A stretch of DNA of 64,000 bases from Neodontobutis hainanensis (Eukaryota; Chordata; Actinopteri; Gobiiformes; Odontobutidae): contig JALDNG010000844.1 of NCBI GenBank assembly GCA_024349245.1, positions 18,709-82,708 of the forward strand, read 5' to 3'. The translations under genes and the position numbers were made by a program. This document shows positions 9,243 through 19,470 of this stretch, in pieces; position 1 is the stretch's first letter, and each line of letters opens with the position of its first letter. The notes under the pieces are model-generated. The model had not been told where the DNA came from and searched no databases. It saw only the letters and a program-made list of their open reading frames with translations.

Positions 9243-12200
9243 ATGACTAAAAAAAAATCGAAAAGTAAGAAGGATCGGGAGCAAACCTCAACTTCGAACG
9301 CGCCCGAACAAACTACACCATCCAGTGAAATTTGTCCATCCAAAAGTAGCAGTCAAAAAGAATCTGGAAGTTCATCATCATTTCCTATACGGAATCTAAC
9401 ACTCAGCAGGAAAATGAACCAAAGTCTTCAATTATAAATATCAAAAGTCCCCACAAGCTTCAATATCATACAGCCATCTTAGAACCTCCGTTTCTGTCGT
9501 CACTCCTTCAGAAAGATCCAAAGATCCCATTTCTGGCAAACAGAGTCAGCGGCGCGATTCCCATGTCCAATTGGACAGATCTCAACATGGTCAACCGCGC
9601 GATTCTAATGCTCCTTATGATCGATGGCGTGATTCTACTTCCGGTCAACACGGGGTTTCTCGAGAGTCATCTTCTCATATCCTCCATGGCGTGATTCTAC
9701 TTCCGGTCAACGCGGGGTTTCTCGAGAGTCATCTTCTCATATCCCTCAATGGCGTGATTCTACTTCCGGTCAACGCGGGGTTTCTCGAGAATCATTTACT
9801 CCTTCAGACCAACCTCGGAGTTCCAATTATGTTAATAGAGGTCCACCTCGCGATTCTTACGCCTCTGATAGGCCGCGGGATTCAACTTCAGATCTAAGAG
9901 TCCTTAGAGAGTCATACGCTCCCTCAGATCGGCATCGAGAGTCAATTTCAACTCACCGTGGTCAACCTCGCGATTTCCATGCTCCTGATCGGCATCGAGA
10001 TTCAATTTCAACTCACCGTGGTCAACCGCGCGATTCCTACGCTCCTTCTGATCGGCATCGAGATTCAACTTCAACTCACCGTGGTCAACCGCGCGATTCC
10101 TACGCTCCTTCTGATCGGCATCGAGATTCAACTTCAACTCACCGTGGTCAACCGCGCGATTCCTACGCTCCTTCTGATCGGCGTGGAGGTTCTCGTAGAG
10201 GACGAGGTTCAAGAAGAGATTCTTCTTTCCATGATTGGAGAGAAATGAAGGCTTCATTACCTTCACACGAAAGGGTGTATCTCCATCATCTGAATCAGGT
10301 ACGGTTATCTCCTATTCAGTTTTTTTAATTTGTACGCTTATAAAATTTCTAGTTGTGACAAACAGAGTTGTAAGTATATTTTTACTCAAATTATTTTAAC
10401 TTTTATAATAAGTCAACTAATGATCAGACTCGGTTTTATGCTCATTAACTTGTTTTTTAAAGCCATACAAAAATAATAATTTCGATTAGACTCAACTTAT
10501 AATGAGTTATTTTTATTATTGGCATTCATTTATTTGTGCTAAATATCCGAGAAAAAGTTAATTGTAACATTACTCTCTGTTTCATTGAGTTTGAAATGCT
10601 TATTTTCACGAGAGATATATCATTTTTCATCATTCTATCAGCCCTCATATTTTTGTTTAAAAATAATTTCTTTAGACTTTCTTAGCTTTGAAATTTTAAG
10701 ATCATTACCTGACAATTTCTGACTTATCATCATTAATTAGAATCATTATGTTTCTGCTTCCCATATCCTTAAAGTCTTGTTGTTATTTAGTCATTAAGTT
10801 CGAAATTTTTCTTTTCAGCCGATTCTTGTGAATGTCTTATCACTTTATTTAAATGGCATGTTTATTTGATTCTTTTAAAATTAGAATATCGCTGATTATA
10901 CTTTCTGCATCATTTTTGAGGAAATAAGTTCATAATACAGATTAAATGTAATATTATGCTTTCTTTATGTTTACTTAAATTGAGAAATAGTCATTTTGTT
11001 CTTCAATAATTTTTTTTATTTTAATTCATGTAATTTTTGTGATTTATAGGTCGTCCTATACGCACAAATTATTTAACAATGAAAATTCCAGAAAATTTAA
11101 GCATATTTATGTATGCTGTGGTGGTTACACCAGCTATTGTCCCGCGTAGAGAGGAGAGATTATGGATCGAAGAGCTGATCCAGGATCTTCGTCAGATGAA
11201 CAAACATCCAAATGAGAATATTATTATATCTGACAAATCAAAAATTATATATTCAACCAAGTTGATTGAAAACGTGGCGGGGTATTCTCTTTGTCGAGAC
11301 CTAACAACTTTGGGTGCTAAAATCTCATATGTCTTGACTGCGAGTTACACGAAAACTATTACGCTCAATGATGTAATTAACAATCCTGAAAATACTACAG
11401 TTCTCAATGTTGCCTTAGAAACTATCATAAAGCAGAGCTCAGGTAAATTTTCTGAAATTCACCGTTGCATGTACGACCTGAACAAGCGCGCTCTTTACAC
11501 TGTATGGTTTCAAGTGTTTCAGGGGAATAATGAAAGGATTTCAATCACCAGCAATGATTGTATTTACGTTAATGTGGATTTGAGCTACACTGCCGTGGTG
11601 CCAAAATCAAAACTGATTGACCTTGTCTCAAAATGTGTCACAAAAGGACAGGTCTTTTGGATTTTCTCTCAAAAGAGTATAATCTCGAAGACGTGAACGG
11701 TTTGATGAAGGGAATCGAGGTGAAGTGTACTCACATTCCCAGGAATAAGAAAATTATTGGTATTTCAAAACTGACAGCAAGAACGCACAGATTCGAGTTT
11801 GATATCGATGGAAAAAAACAAACTGACAGCGCTGAAAGCTACTTTTCGAAAAAATACAACATAAGATTAAACTATCCAACCTATCCATTGGTTCAGCTTG
11901 CTCCAGCTTCCAAAGATATATTCGTTCCGATGGAGCTTTTAGAAATTAAGAAATGGCAACCACTGACGGGTAATCATCCTTATGTCGTTTCTGAAATCAT
12001 TCGCCTCGCGACCAGCGGCTCCAGAATAAGAAGTGAGGAAACAGTTAAGCTTGTACGTGATCGTTTTATTCTCGATGTCAACGAAATGTTGGCTGGGTGC
12101 GGTATGTCTATTGAAGCCTCGATGATAACGGTCGACAATAGTGTGTTACCTGCTCCTGCCATTATTTTTGGAAATGGGGAGGTGTCTCCTAACGACGGAG

Positions 12201-13563
12201 TGTTCCAAACATATAAAAAATTTTATCGATGTGCCAAAATTCGACACGCTCATATTATAAATTTAATCGAGGCAGATTATAGGGATGAGTTTAGCAAAGA
12301 TTTGATCCATTGTCTTAATCAAGCTAGTCGAACGAGGAGTAGAATTTGAACGTTTTACAACTTCTAAATTTCAATGTGACATCTTACGAAATATTTCAGC
12401 ACTAGATTCGAAAATTCCGTCCGATTGTGATTTCATCTTCATAATTGTCCCACAAATTCTAACCACACTACAGTACGCAGCCATTAAAAGTCATTTCGAT
12501 CTCAGAAAGGGCGTCGTTAGTCAAGTCATAAAAGAACAACATTTCATAACTATGGAACGTCAACGAGGACCAAAATTGCCCCAGGTTTTAAAAAACGTCA
12601 TGCTGAAAGTTAACGCAAAAGCTGGAGGCGTTAACTTTTTTGCACGGCTATCTGACAATCTTTCGAAGTTTATAAATCAAAATAATCAAACAATGGTGAT
12701 GGGAGCAGATGTTACTCACACGTTGAGTAATTCATCCGATCCAGCCGCTTTCTCAATAGCTTCAGTTGTATCAAGCTTTGATAATTGTTTTTGTAAATAC
12801 ACAAACCAAGTCACTTTAAATTCCCGAGGTCAAGACATCATAACAACCATGGAAGAACTGATGGTCAATTCACTGAAACGTTATCAAAAAAAAACAAAAA
12901 CGCATTACCAAAATCTATTATTATGTTTCGGGACGGCTTGTCGGAAGGTCAACATTATCATTCTCGCATAAACGAAGTTAGTGCCATGAAATCTGGTTGT
13001 CGGAAATTTTCTAATTACAACCCGAAAATCACATTCATGTGTGTTCAGAAGCGTCAATACAAGATTTTACAACACTAACAACCCAAATAACCATGATTGC
13101 CAGCCTGGTATGCTGGTAAAGGATCCGAAAATCTGTGATGAAACCACTTTTTATCTTCTGAGTCATAAAATATCAAAGGCACTGCCAAGTGCTCACAATA
13201 TAAAATTATAATCAACGAGAATAACTTTAAGGTAAACGACTTGGCTGAATTTTCTTTTATACTATGTCACAACTACTCAAGAGCCCAGAGGTCTGTCAGT
13301 TTGCCTGCTCCGACATATTATGCTCATCTTTGTGCATTCAGGTCGAATCACCATAGAGTGATATCCGAAGAGTATCTTTTATTCGTTAAAATTAGGAGGC
13401 ATGCGTAAGGGAAAAAAAGAATATGTATTATTTTAGATAAATCAAGGGTAATTAAAAGATCACAGATGACGATCAAGAACAAGCTATTAAAAACTATCAT
13501 GCCATTCTCAAGAAAACCATCACTCCTCATTCAAATTTGGAGATGCGCATGTATTTTGTCTGA
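9243..13563 (+). CDS. AGO: Argonaute (AGO clade) with repeat-rich N-terminus; frame broken in places
   Basis: Small-RNA-guided silencing protein. It belongs to the AGO rather than the PIWI clade: GRPIRTNYLTMKIPENL matches the AGO N-domain start, VMGADVTH and FRDGLSEGQ match the AGO PIWI domain, and the tail ...NLEMRMYFV ends like AGO (...TMYFA). Exon 1 (9243-10298) is low-complexity R/S/D-rich and partly tandemly repeated. A ~750-bp intron follows, then the N domain, PAZ (about 11.7-11.98 kb), MID and PIWI (12.69-13.56 kb). Catalytic tetrad: D 12708, D 13-position equivalent 12932 and H 13325 are present; the glutamate-finger position (codon at 12834) reads D. A 26-nt intron at 11652-11677 is clear. 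Frame changes not explained by clean introns occur near 12312-12340, 12890-12899 (A run), 13055 and 13197-13205, and the splice between 13373 and 13465 is unresolved. Two early shifts could be tiny introns (9424-9457, 9644-9666). The 10298/11050 junction is one base out of phase. Either sequencing indels or a recent pseudogene. Confidence 0.85.
9625..9790 (+). repeat. 62/63-bp tandem repeat coding for WRDSTSGQ..GVSRESSSHI units
   Basis: Units start at 9625, 9687 and 9750 (spacing 62 then 63). The 62-nt first unit lacks one base and shifts the frame, unless a 23-nt GT..AG intron at 9644-9666 is removed, which also restores it. Confidence 0.85.
9927..10175 (+). repeat. 60/63-bp tandem repeat coding for a 21-residue R/S/D-rich unit
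   Basis: Units begin GATCGGCATCGAGA at 9927, 9987, 10050 and 10113, with a truncated copy at 10176. Spacings are 60, 63 and 63, all multiples of three, so frame is kept. Encoded unit DRHRDSTSTHRGQPRDSYAP, repeated, carries an RG and two RDS motifs. Confidence 0.95.
10299..11049 (+). other. ~750-nt intron of the Argonaute gene
   Basis: Donor CAG|GTACGG, acceptor TTTATAG|GTCG. AT-rich and stop-dense inside. The two flanks are one base out of phase in the simplest join, so a small extra exon or an indel is likely. It is ~30 times longer than the other introns seen here. Confidence 0.7.
11652..11677 (+). other. 26-nt intron of the Argonaute gene
   Basis: Starts GTCTTTTGG and ends AAAAGAG. Reading through hits a stop at 11694. 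Removal joins ...SKCVTKGQ to YNLEDVNGLMKGIEVKCTH in one frame, as expected at the linker into PAZ. Confidence 0.9.
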
Positions 13564-15042
13564 CGTACGTCGAACAAAAAAATTAATGCTGGACTATTTT
13601 ATCTACAGCTTCAAGCGCGTTTCCATTTTGTTATATTAAGCAAGTTATCCATAAATTTTAACAAGCTCCAGCTCATATAAATTTCAAGTCAACTATACGT
13701 TGTTCAGCGAGGCGTTAATGGTTTTCCAGCATGCGTGTAACATGTAAACCAAATAAATTATTGAAAGTTGAGAGCATAGAAAGGTTGTTAATTGTGATAT
13801 TTGAAAGAGATTCTTACTTTTCAAAAATTTTTTGAATTATTAACTCAGTCTTAATGATCATTGTGAAGGGATATATTTCGAATTTAAATCAAATATGAAC
13901 ATGCTTTTATTATTTTGGTTTGGTTGTTATATTTTTGTTTGCAAAACTCTTACTATCACAGTTTATATATTCTTTGTGAATAAACTTATTTATGCAGCTA
14001 GGAATTAACAGATAAAATAGGCGATTATGCTGACTTAAATCTATTTTCGTCATTTAGAGTCCGTATCTTAAAATCTTTGTCAGTATAGATTTTCGAAATT
14101 TAAAAAATAACCATTATAGTGTGAATTTATGTTGAAACTTGTTAACACAAATGAAGTCATGATTTTCTTAATCTTCAAAAAGAAACAATTTTAACATGCG
14201 ATTTAGCCTTCCTCAATATCACTTTAAAATTGTTTCAGTTTACAAAAAAGTTTACCATAATTGTTACATTCACTTTTTATTCTTTTATAAGTTAGCTTTT
14301 CTTTTTTCTTAATTTCTAAGCAGACATTTCATTTGCGCGAGGTTATCGTGGATTGCCACCGCAGAACAAAAAATACTCATGTACCAAACTGCGCAGTAAA
14401 TAATCTTATAAACGGTTTATTCAAATAAAAATAACACAAAGCACTCAAATTCATTTGAATGTTTGAGCTCCTCGTTTATTATGATAAAACTGAGCTATCG
14501 TCTGTAAAAATATTTTTTAGCATATTATAAGAAAATTAATTATGAAGTTATTTTACAAGATGTGATTATTTTTTGGTGCAGATGCTTCACGTCTTCCAGT
14601 GAAGGTTGGCAATATTGGTGAGGATTAACTAGTATAAATCTTAATTTTGATATATATATAACAATGAATCCCTGGTTCAAACGTATTAAATCGTCTTTTG
14701 TGGGTCTAAGAAACAATTTAATTTTTCGAAAGTAGAATTTTATCTGAAATTCATGTTAATACCATCGCCTACTATCTTTCACGAATGATAGGTTATTCAT
14801 GAATGTAAAAATGCGAACATACCTAAAAGAAAAAAATTTGTGAGAAATTTTTTTAAGTTTGTCAAACAACCGCAGTTTTGGATAAGTATACTTTGAATAG
14901 ATTAACGATGATAAAAATAATTACTCAATAATGATCGACCGATCGCCACATTCATCATGACTAATGGTCAATTTTTAACATAGTTACAAAAAAGCGTATA
15001 TTATCTTGAAATCGATAAATTCGACAGCCATAAATTAAAAAA
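13564..15042. other. Intergenic, no gene identified
   Basis: Downstream flank of the Argonaute gene. A few short coding-like scraps (14325-14400, 14575-14625, an ATG frame MNPWFKRIKSSFVGLRNN at 14664) are too short to support a gene. Confidence 0.4.
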
Positions 15043-15172
15043 TTATTTAACCGTGAAATCCAAGTATTTTTCAAAGTTTCTCCATTCCTTCACGACATCG
15101 ACGGACTTAACAAATTCGTCGATTCTTTTACACGCTGTATTAAAATGACGCTTGTCGAGGTCAGTGGCAACT
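15043..15172 (-). CDS. Coding-like terminal exon, protein not recognised
   Basis: A 130-nt open stretch ending at a TAA (15043-15045), preceded by an AG acceptor (GTAAG|TTGCC). It reads VATDLDKRHFNTACKRID, then EFVKSVDVVKEWRNFEKYLD, then FTVK: a charged, probably helical peptide with protein-like composition and high local GC. I do not recognise the family. No convincing upstream exon was found, so it could be the 3' end of a gene or a fragment. Confidence 0.4.
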
Positions 15173-15422
15173 TACGGGGATAATATTCGAAGCTTATTTT
15201 TTGAAAATACATTACATCAGCTATTTATATATAGCTTTTATATAGAACCTTAAATAGTTTAAGTAATTCTATGACATTTTGAAAATTTTTTCATAATACT
15301 AGGTGATGGACGAATAAATAAATGGGCACAATTTTTGAACTAGTTTTAATATTCGATGTGAAATCTAGGTTGGTTCAAGGATTCATCCGTATTAATTCAC
15401 TAGGGATTGAAAAGTAAGTAAA

Positions 15423-15560
15423 ATGGTTGAAGTAAAAATAAAATTGTTAATTTTTCTAATAATTTCAACAGTCTACAAGGTATCAATAAACGCCGGATCA
15501 ATATCGGCCGCCTTCCTGAATCGATCTATAGAAATAAATGACTTAATTTGTTCGTTCTGA
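15423..15560 (+). CDS. Candidate first exon with signal-peptide-like start
   Basis: The ATG at 15423 opens 45 codons: a hydrophobic stretch KLLIFLIISTVYKV, then a polar part ending in IEINDLICSF, then a TGA. The start looks like a signal peptide. With tiny introns common here, the stop may lie in an intron whose donor is one of the GTs at about 15549 or 15554, leading to the coding-like stretch at 15607-15807. Function unknown; single short exons like this may be chance. Confidence 0.35.
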   Translation: MVEVKIKLLIFLIISTVYKVSINAGSISAAFLNRSIEINDLICSF

Positions 15561-15606
15561 AATTTTGATATTTATCAACAATCAAAATAAATAAAATTCA
15601 TTTTGA

Positions 15607-15807
15607 TTTTTAAAATTTGCTCATACCGAAACCTCTCATCTGGAACCTTATAGTATAAGTCCAGTTAACCTCCGTTCTTTTTCTTCTGAAGATAATACTC
15701 AAATTCAAGTTAATGCTATTCTGTTTGTTAATTTCGATCAATTAAAACTGCTTTTTTCAACTCTTTTATCATTCAATACCTTGGCGGCGAGGAGTATTTT
15801 GAAATGA
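15607..15807 (+). CDS. Coding-like internal or terminal exon, unrecognised
   Basis: An open frame of 66 codons without ATG, with balanced amino-acid composition (segments TETSHLEPYSISPVNL and NTQIQVNAILFVNFDQLKLL), ending at TGA 15805-15807. It is unusually long for a frame in this AT content. It may continue the exon at 15423-15560, using one of the AGs at 15651-15664 as acceptor. No family recognised. Confidence 0.35.
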   Translation, partial: FLKFAHTETSHLEPYSISPVNLRSFSSEDNTQIQVNAILFVNFDQLKLLFSTLLSFNTLAARSILK

Positions 15808-18800
15808 TTGAAATCAGATCTTTTATCATAAATACACTAAATTAATATTCTTTGATCTTATAAAACCTCATACATGAATGTCTCGTTTCAGATATTTTTA
15901 AAGTAAACTGACTCAGTTGACCTCTAACTAAAAGAATTATCCGTAGTCATAAAATCAGCTAAAATCTGAACATACTCTGCTATTTTTGTTTTCATTCGTA
16001 ATTTTAACTTTGTCAAGAAGTTGATCGAAAAATAAAATTATTTTAAGTTGATAAAATTTGTTCTTAAGGAAATTTCATATTCATAAATTTAATTCATTTA
16101 AGACTTAAAAATCAAATTTTTTAATAAGACGTTACTGCAAGTAGCACGAAGATGCACGATAACATTGTTTATACGAAAAAACTCCTCTGTCTAACTTGAC
16201 AAAAATCGCGATGGGATTTAAAAATTCTTGCAACAAAGAGTTGAGATCGACAAAAACATCGAAGTAGATCGTTCTAATTCTGTTCGGTTTTGAGTATAAA
16301 ATATCAAAGGATTAGAGAGTTCGTTTATTAACATATTTTGTTAACCAGAGCATATCAAAATTATCGGAGATAAATAATAGCTGGGATTAATGACATTTTC
16401 ATTTCTAGAATCATTTTCCTTTTCTGAAATGCAGTTCAGCCATTTCTGGTTCATTACATTTGAGATAAATTTGATGCCTTAGTATATCAAAATATGCTGT
16501 GAAAATTGATCTTTTAAGTTTGTTGAGTGATCGATTATGTCGATCGAAATCTTGGTAAATATGATGTAAAATATGCTGGCATCGCGCATTATATTTAATT
16601 TTGATCATCCGAAAAGCTATTTAGACGAATGATAGTTATGTAGACATTAATTTTCGTGACCGCACTTTTGGAGATCTGCACCGACGCTCTTATTCTGTTT
16701 TGATTGTTATTTTTTATTGTAATTAATTTAACAGAATTATAATTATTATGTTTGATATATTTATTGGACAAGAAATGTAACTATTTTGAATCGAATAAAT
16801 TAAGTTAAAATTATTTAGGACCCATAAATAAGGTGATTATCAAGTCAAATCTTCAATGGATTTAAATCGCTAAAAATTAAGATTTAAATTAAATTCTCAA
16901 ATATTAATGGAAAATAAAAGGAAAATTCGCTTAAAATTGAAAACTAATACTCCCATATTGAAGTAATTTAGCCGGCAAAAAAATCTACTTTAGGGGTTTA
17001 AAATAATTCATATTGAATAATAAGTGAGTTGAATTGCGTTGTAGAATTAATATCATTAAGGAAGAAATCATAAGATAAATAAAATACTACTTTTTGAATA
17101 ATTAACTGAATAATAGATATTTCGCGAATTTCAGCAAAACAGGAATTCTATTGGATTTATACACGAATAACAATAAAAGGAAAAGAAATCGATATGTTAA
17201 CAAGAGAGGTAATGCGCTCTTAGTAAATTTACGAAATACATACAAATTAAAGTTTGTTTTAAACTGAGCAAACATAAGATAGATTTTTTATTGGATCATA
17301 TCCCTTTATTTCTCTGAAAGTTCATCCTTATCAACTATAAAATTTTTATATAGGTATCTTTTTTTACTTTCAATTCAACCTCTTATTGTTTATTTATTCT
17401 TACAACTGTTTGACTTTTTATTATATTTTCGTCGGTTTAACAAAAGGTAGCCATGCTTTTTTCTAAAATATACGTGTTTAGAATATAAATTATGTGAAAC
17501 AGTTTACTTAATAAAAATCAAAAATATTTAGGGTTGAAACGATGACTTTAAATTTTGAATCATGTATTGGCACAATCTAAATTTGACTTATTCGAGTATG
17601 CGGCTGTGTTATTTTTAATGGCGCTCGAAGTTCTTTGTTTCAATTTATATATATTTTCAACATACGATACATTTAAATTATTTAATAAATTCTCTATTGG
17701 TGCATAAATGTTATATTTTTTAAAGAATATTTAGACTATCATATGATTTTGCAAAACAATTTATTATTGAAAATATAAATTGATATGAAATCATAATCTC
17801 TTTCAAAATTATATCGTTACAATCATAAAATCATCGGCTGAACTTTAGAGAATAAACTAATGTATTCCCGTTGACTTTGTAAGGAGTTCATAAATTTTCA
17901 GTGCTACATACAATGTTAACAGTCGATTTTTTATCAATTAAAAAACAAATAAATTTAATTCTTTTTTCCCACTTACAAATAATAAAATGCCTTTTTTTAT
18001 ATTCAAAGAATATGAAGATAGAATTTTATGAGTATTTATTTGCTCACTCAAAAAATTTTTGTTCTAGATTAGTTTAAAAACTATCACTTTTTAAATGTTC
18101 TGCATTTCTAGTTTTTAGAAACAACAGATTAATGTAAAATCGATAAACTAACGACTTTAACGCGCAATCTTAATTTCAATTCCTGTTCAGTCTAAATTAA
18201 CTTTCTAAATGAATAGTTTAAAATAACAAAATAAAACTAATCCTAGACTAAAATAAGTTCCTTTCCTAAAAGTAAATCTCTTAAAATTTGTAAGCACACA
18301 CTATCAATCATAGGATGAATTAAGATAGAAATATATTATCTGTCAGTTTATCAATAACTAGTTTTGATATTTATGGCCATGTTTTACAAAGTGGAGACCT
18401 AAATATTCGTAGAATACCCTTGAAGTTGGTGATAGATAAAATTTATAAGAAACTATATCTATCATGTAAAAATTCTACTTTTAGCCGCACGTTTTTATTG
18501 ACACGAAATACTGTAAACTGACAGTTACGGTGTTTACTTTCAAAAATACATAAATCATTATCTTAAACAGATTTGCAATGAAAAAAAACATACAATTGAA
18601 ACATAAGGGTCTGATTATTTTTACTTTCGTTTTCAATAAAAGCCGAATAAATTTGACAACGATATGTTGAATTTTCTATTCAAATATACATGATTTTTGG
18701 CGCCTTTTATCATGTTCTCAAATATACAAAAATAAACATCTCAAGTTACAAATACCATTTTTATATTCTTATTTTGAATTTTAAATATTTTTACGATTTT

Positions 18801-18918
18801 CTATTTTTTTGTTAATGCTCCACTAATCTGTCAAATAAATGAATAGCCGTTTAGTTCTCTTAGTTATTTTTACGATAATCTATGACAAATTGATCTAGTA
18901 ACCGCTCACTGTTGCACC
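15808..18918. other. Intergenic, no gene identified
   Basis: AT-rich. The best coding-like stretch is on the minus strand at 16411-16608 (65 codons, KLKRSIFTAYFDILRHQIYL), which I cannot assign; the segment at 16640-16690 next to it is also GC-richer than its surroundings. Otherwise nothing seen. Confidence 0.4.
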
Positions 18919-19470
18919 ATGATACTGCTAAAATTGTCATATTTCTTCATATTCAGCTACAGTCATTTTAAATCATCTCCAAATGAGAAATTATTCCCAG
19001 ACGAAAAGAACGAAGATCCCAAAAAAATTGAAGCAACAACAGTGAAGAATGAAAACCCATCAGCCACTGAAAACGGCAATCTAGTCAAAGGAATCCGATC
19101 TAAAATAAAAAAAAAGAATCTTAATGATATGCAAGACATAATAATGAATAGAAAAGAAAGAATTGAAAAAATTCACAGATACCAAATCAACAGTGTTTTA
19201 GAGCGTTTTTTGGAACAAGCGCAGCAGAATATATTTGAAAGAGACGGCGTCGAAGCTCGAGCTGTCAAAAACAAAATTCAATCAAAAAATCAAAACCAAA
19301 AAAGTTATTTTCTGGATAAATACACTCAATTATTATTATTATTGCTGATCATTTCAGCCTCAATGGTAACGATCATTCTTGTGGTTGGATTTTATTATTT
19401 GAACGTTTATCAAAAGTCTGTTAATCGTTGTGACGAGGACTTTATTGAATTTAAATGCTTAAAAACGTAG
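18919..19470 (+). CDS. Orphan single-pass membrane protein, 183 residues
   Basis: An uninterrupted ATG-to-TAG frame, the longest intact one outside the named genes. Residues 1-17 (MILLKLSYFFIFSYSHF) look like a signal peptide or first membrane segment. Residues ~20-130 are highly charged, rich in K, E, N and Q (KGIRSKIKKKNLNDMQD, NRKERIEKIHRYQINSVLER) and probably helical. Residues ~136-160 form a strong membrane helix (QLLLLLLIISASMVTIILVV) followed by a short tail with two cysteines (RCDEDFIEFKC). Topology is type I if the start is cleaved, otherwise two-pass. The last codons AAA AAC|GTAG also offer a splice donor in phase with the exon at 21532. No homologue recognised. Confidence 0.6.
   Translation: MILLKLSYFFIFSYSHFKSSPNEKLFPDEKNEDPKKIEATTVKNENPSATENGNLVKGIRSKIKKKNLNDMQDIIMNRKERIEKIHRYQINSVLERFLEQAQQNIFERDGVEARAVKNKIQSKNQNQKSYFLDKYTQLLLLLLIISASMVTIILVVGFYYLNVYQKSVNRCDEDFIEFKCLKT

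Noticed and set aside
9958..10248. 96-codon plus frame with LLLIGIEIQLQLTVVN repeats
   Set aside because: Wrong frame of the same repeat array; the R/S/D frame leads to the exon end at 10298.
9904..10266. 120-codon minus-strand frame with tandem peptide repeats
   Set aside because: It is the antisense reading of the Argonaute N-terminal tandem repeat; the plus frame joins a known protein.
11079..11081. ATG as the start of the Argonaute gene
   Set aside because: Conserved AGO residues GRPIRTNYLT lie upstream of it, directly after a splice acceptor, so it is internal.
9243..13563. PIWI-clade identity, suggested by the RG-containing N-terminus
   Set aside because: N, PAZ and PIWI domain motifs (MKIPENL, GADVTH, FRDGLSEGQ, C-terminal MRMYFV) fit the AGO clade better.
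14664..14690. tRNA gene, from a GGTTCAAA B-box-like string
   Set aside because: No A box, acceptor stem or anticodon arm can be formed around it. No tRNA was recognised elsewhere by eye either.
16411..16608. 65-codon minus-strand frame as a gene
   Set aside because: Protein-like in part but no splice partner or family; left as a note.
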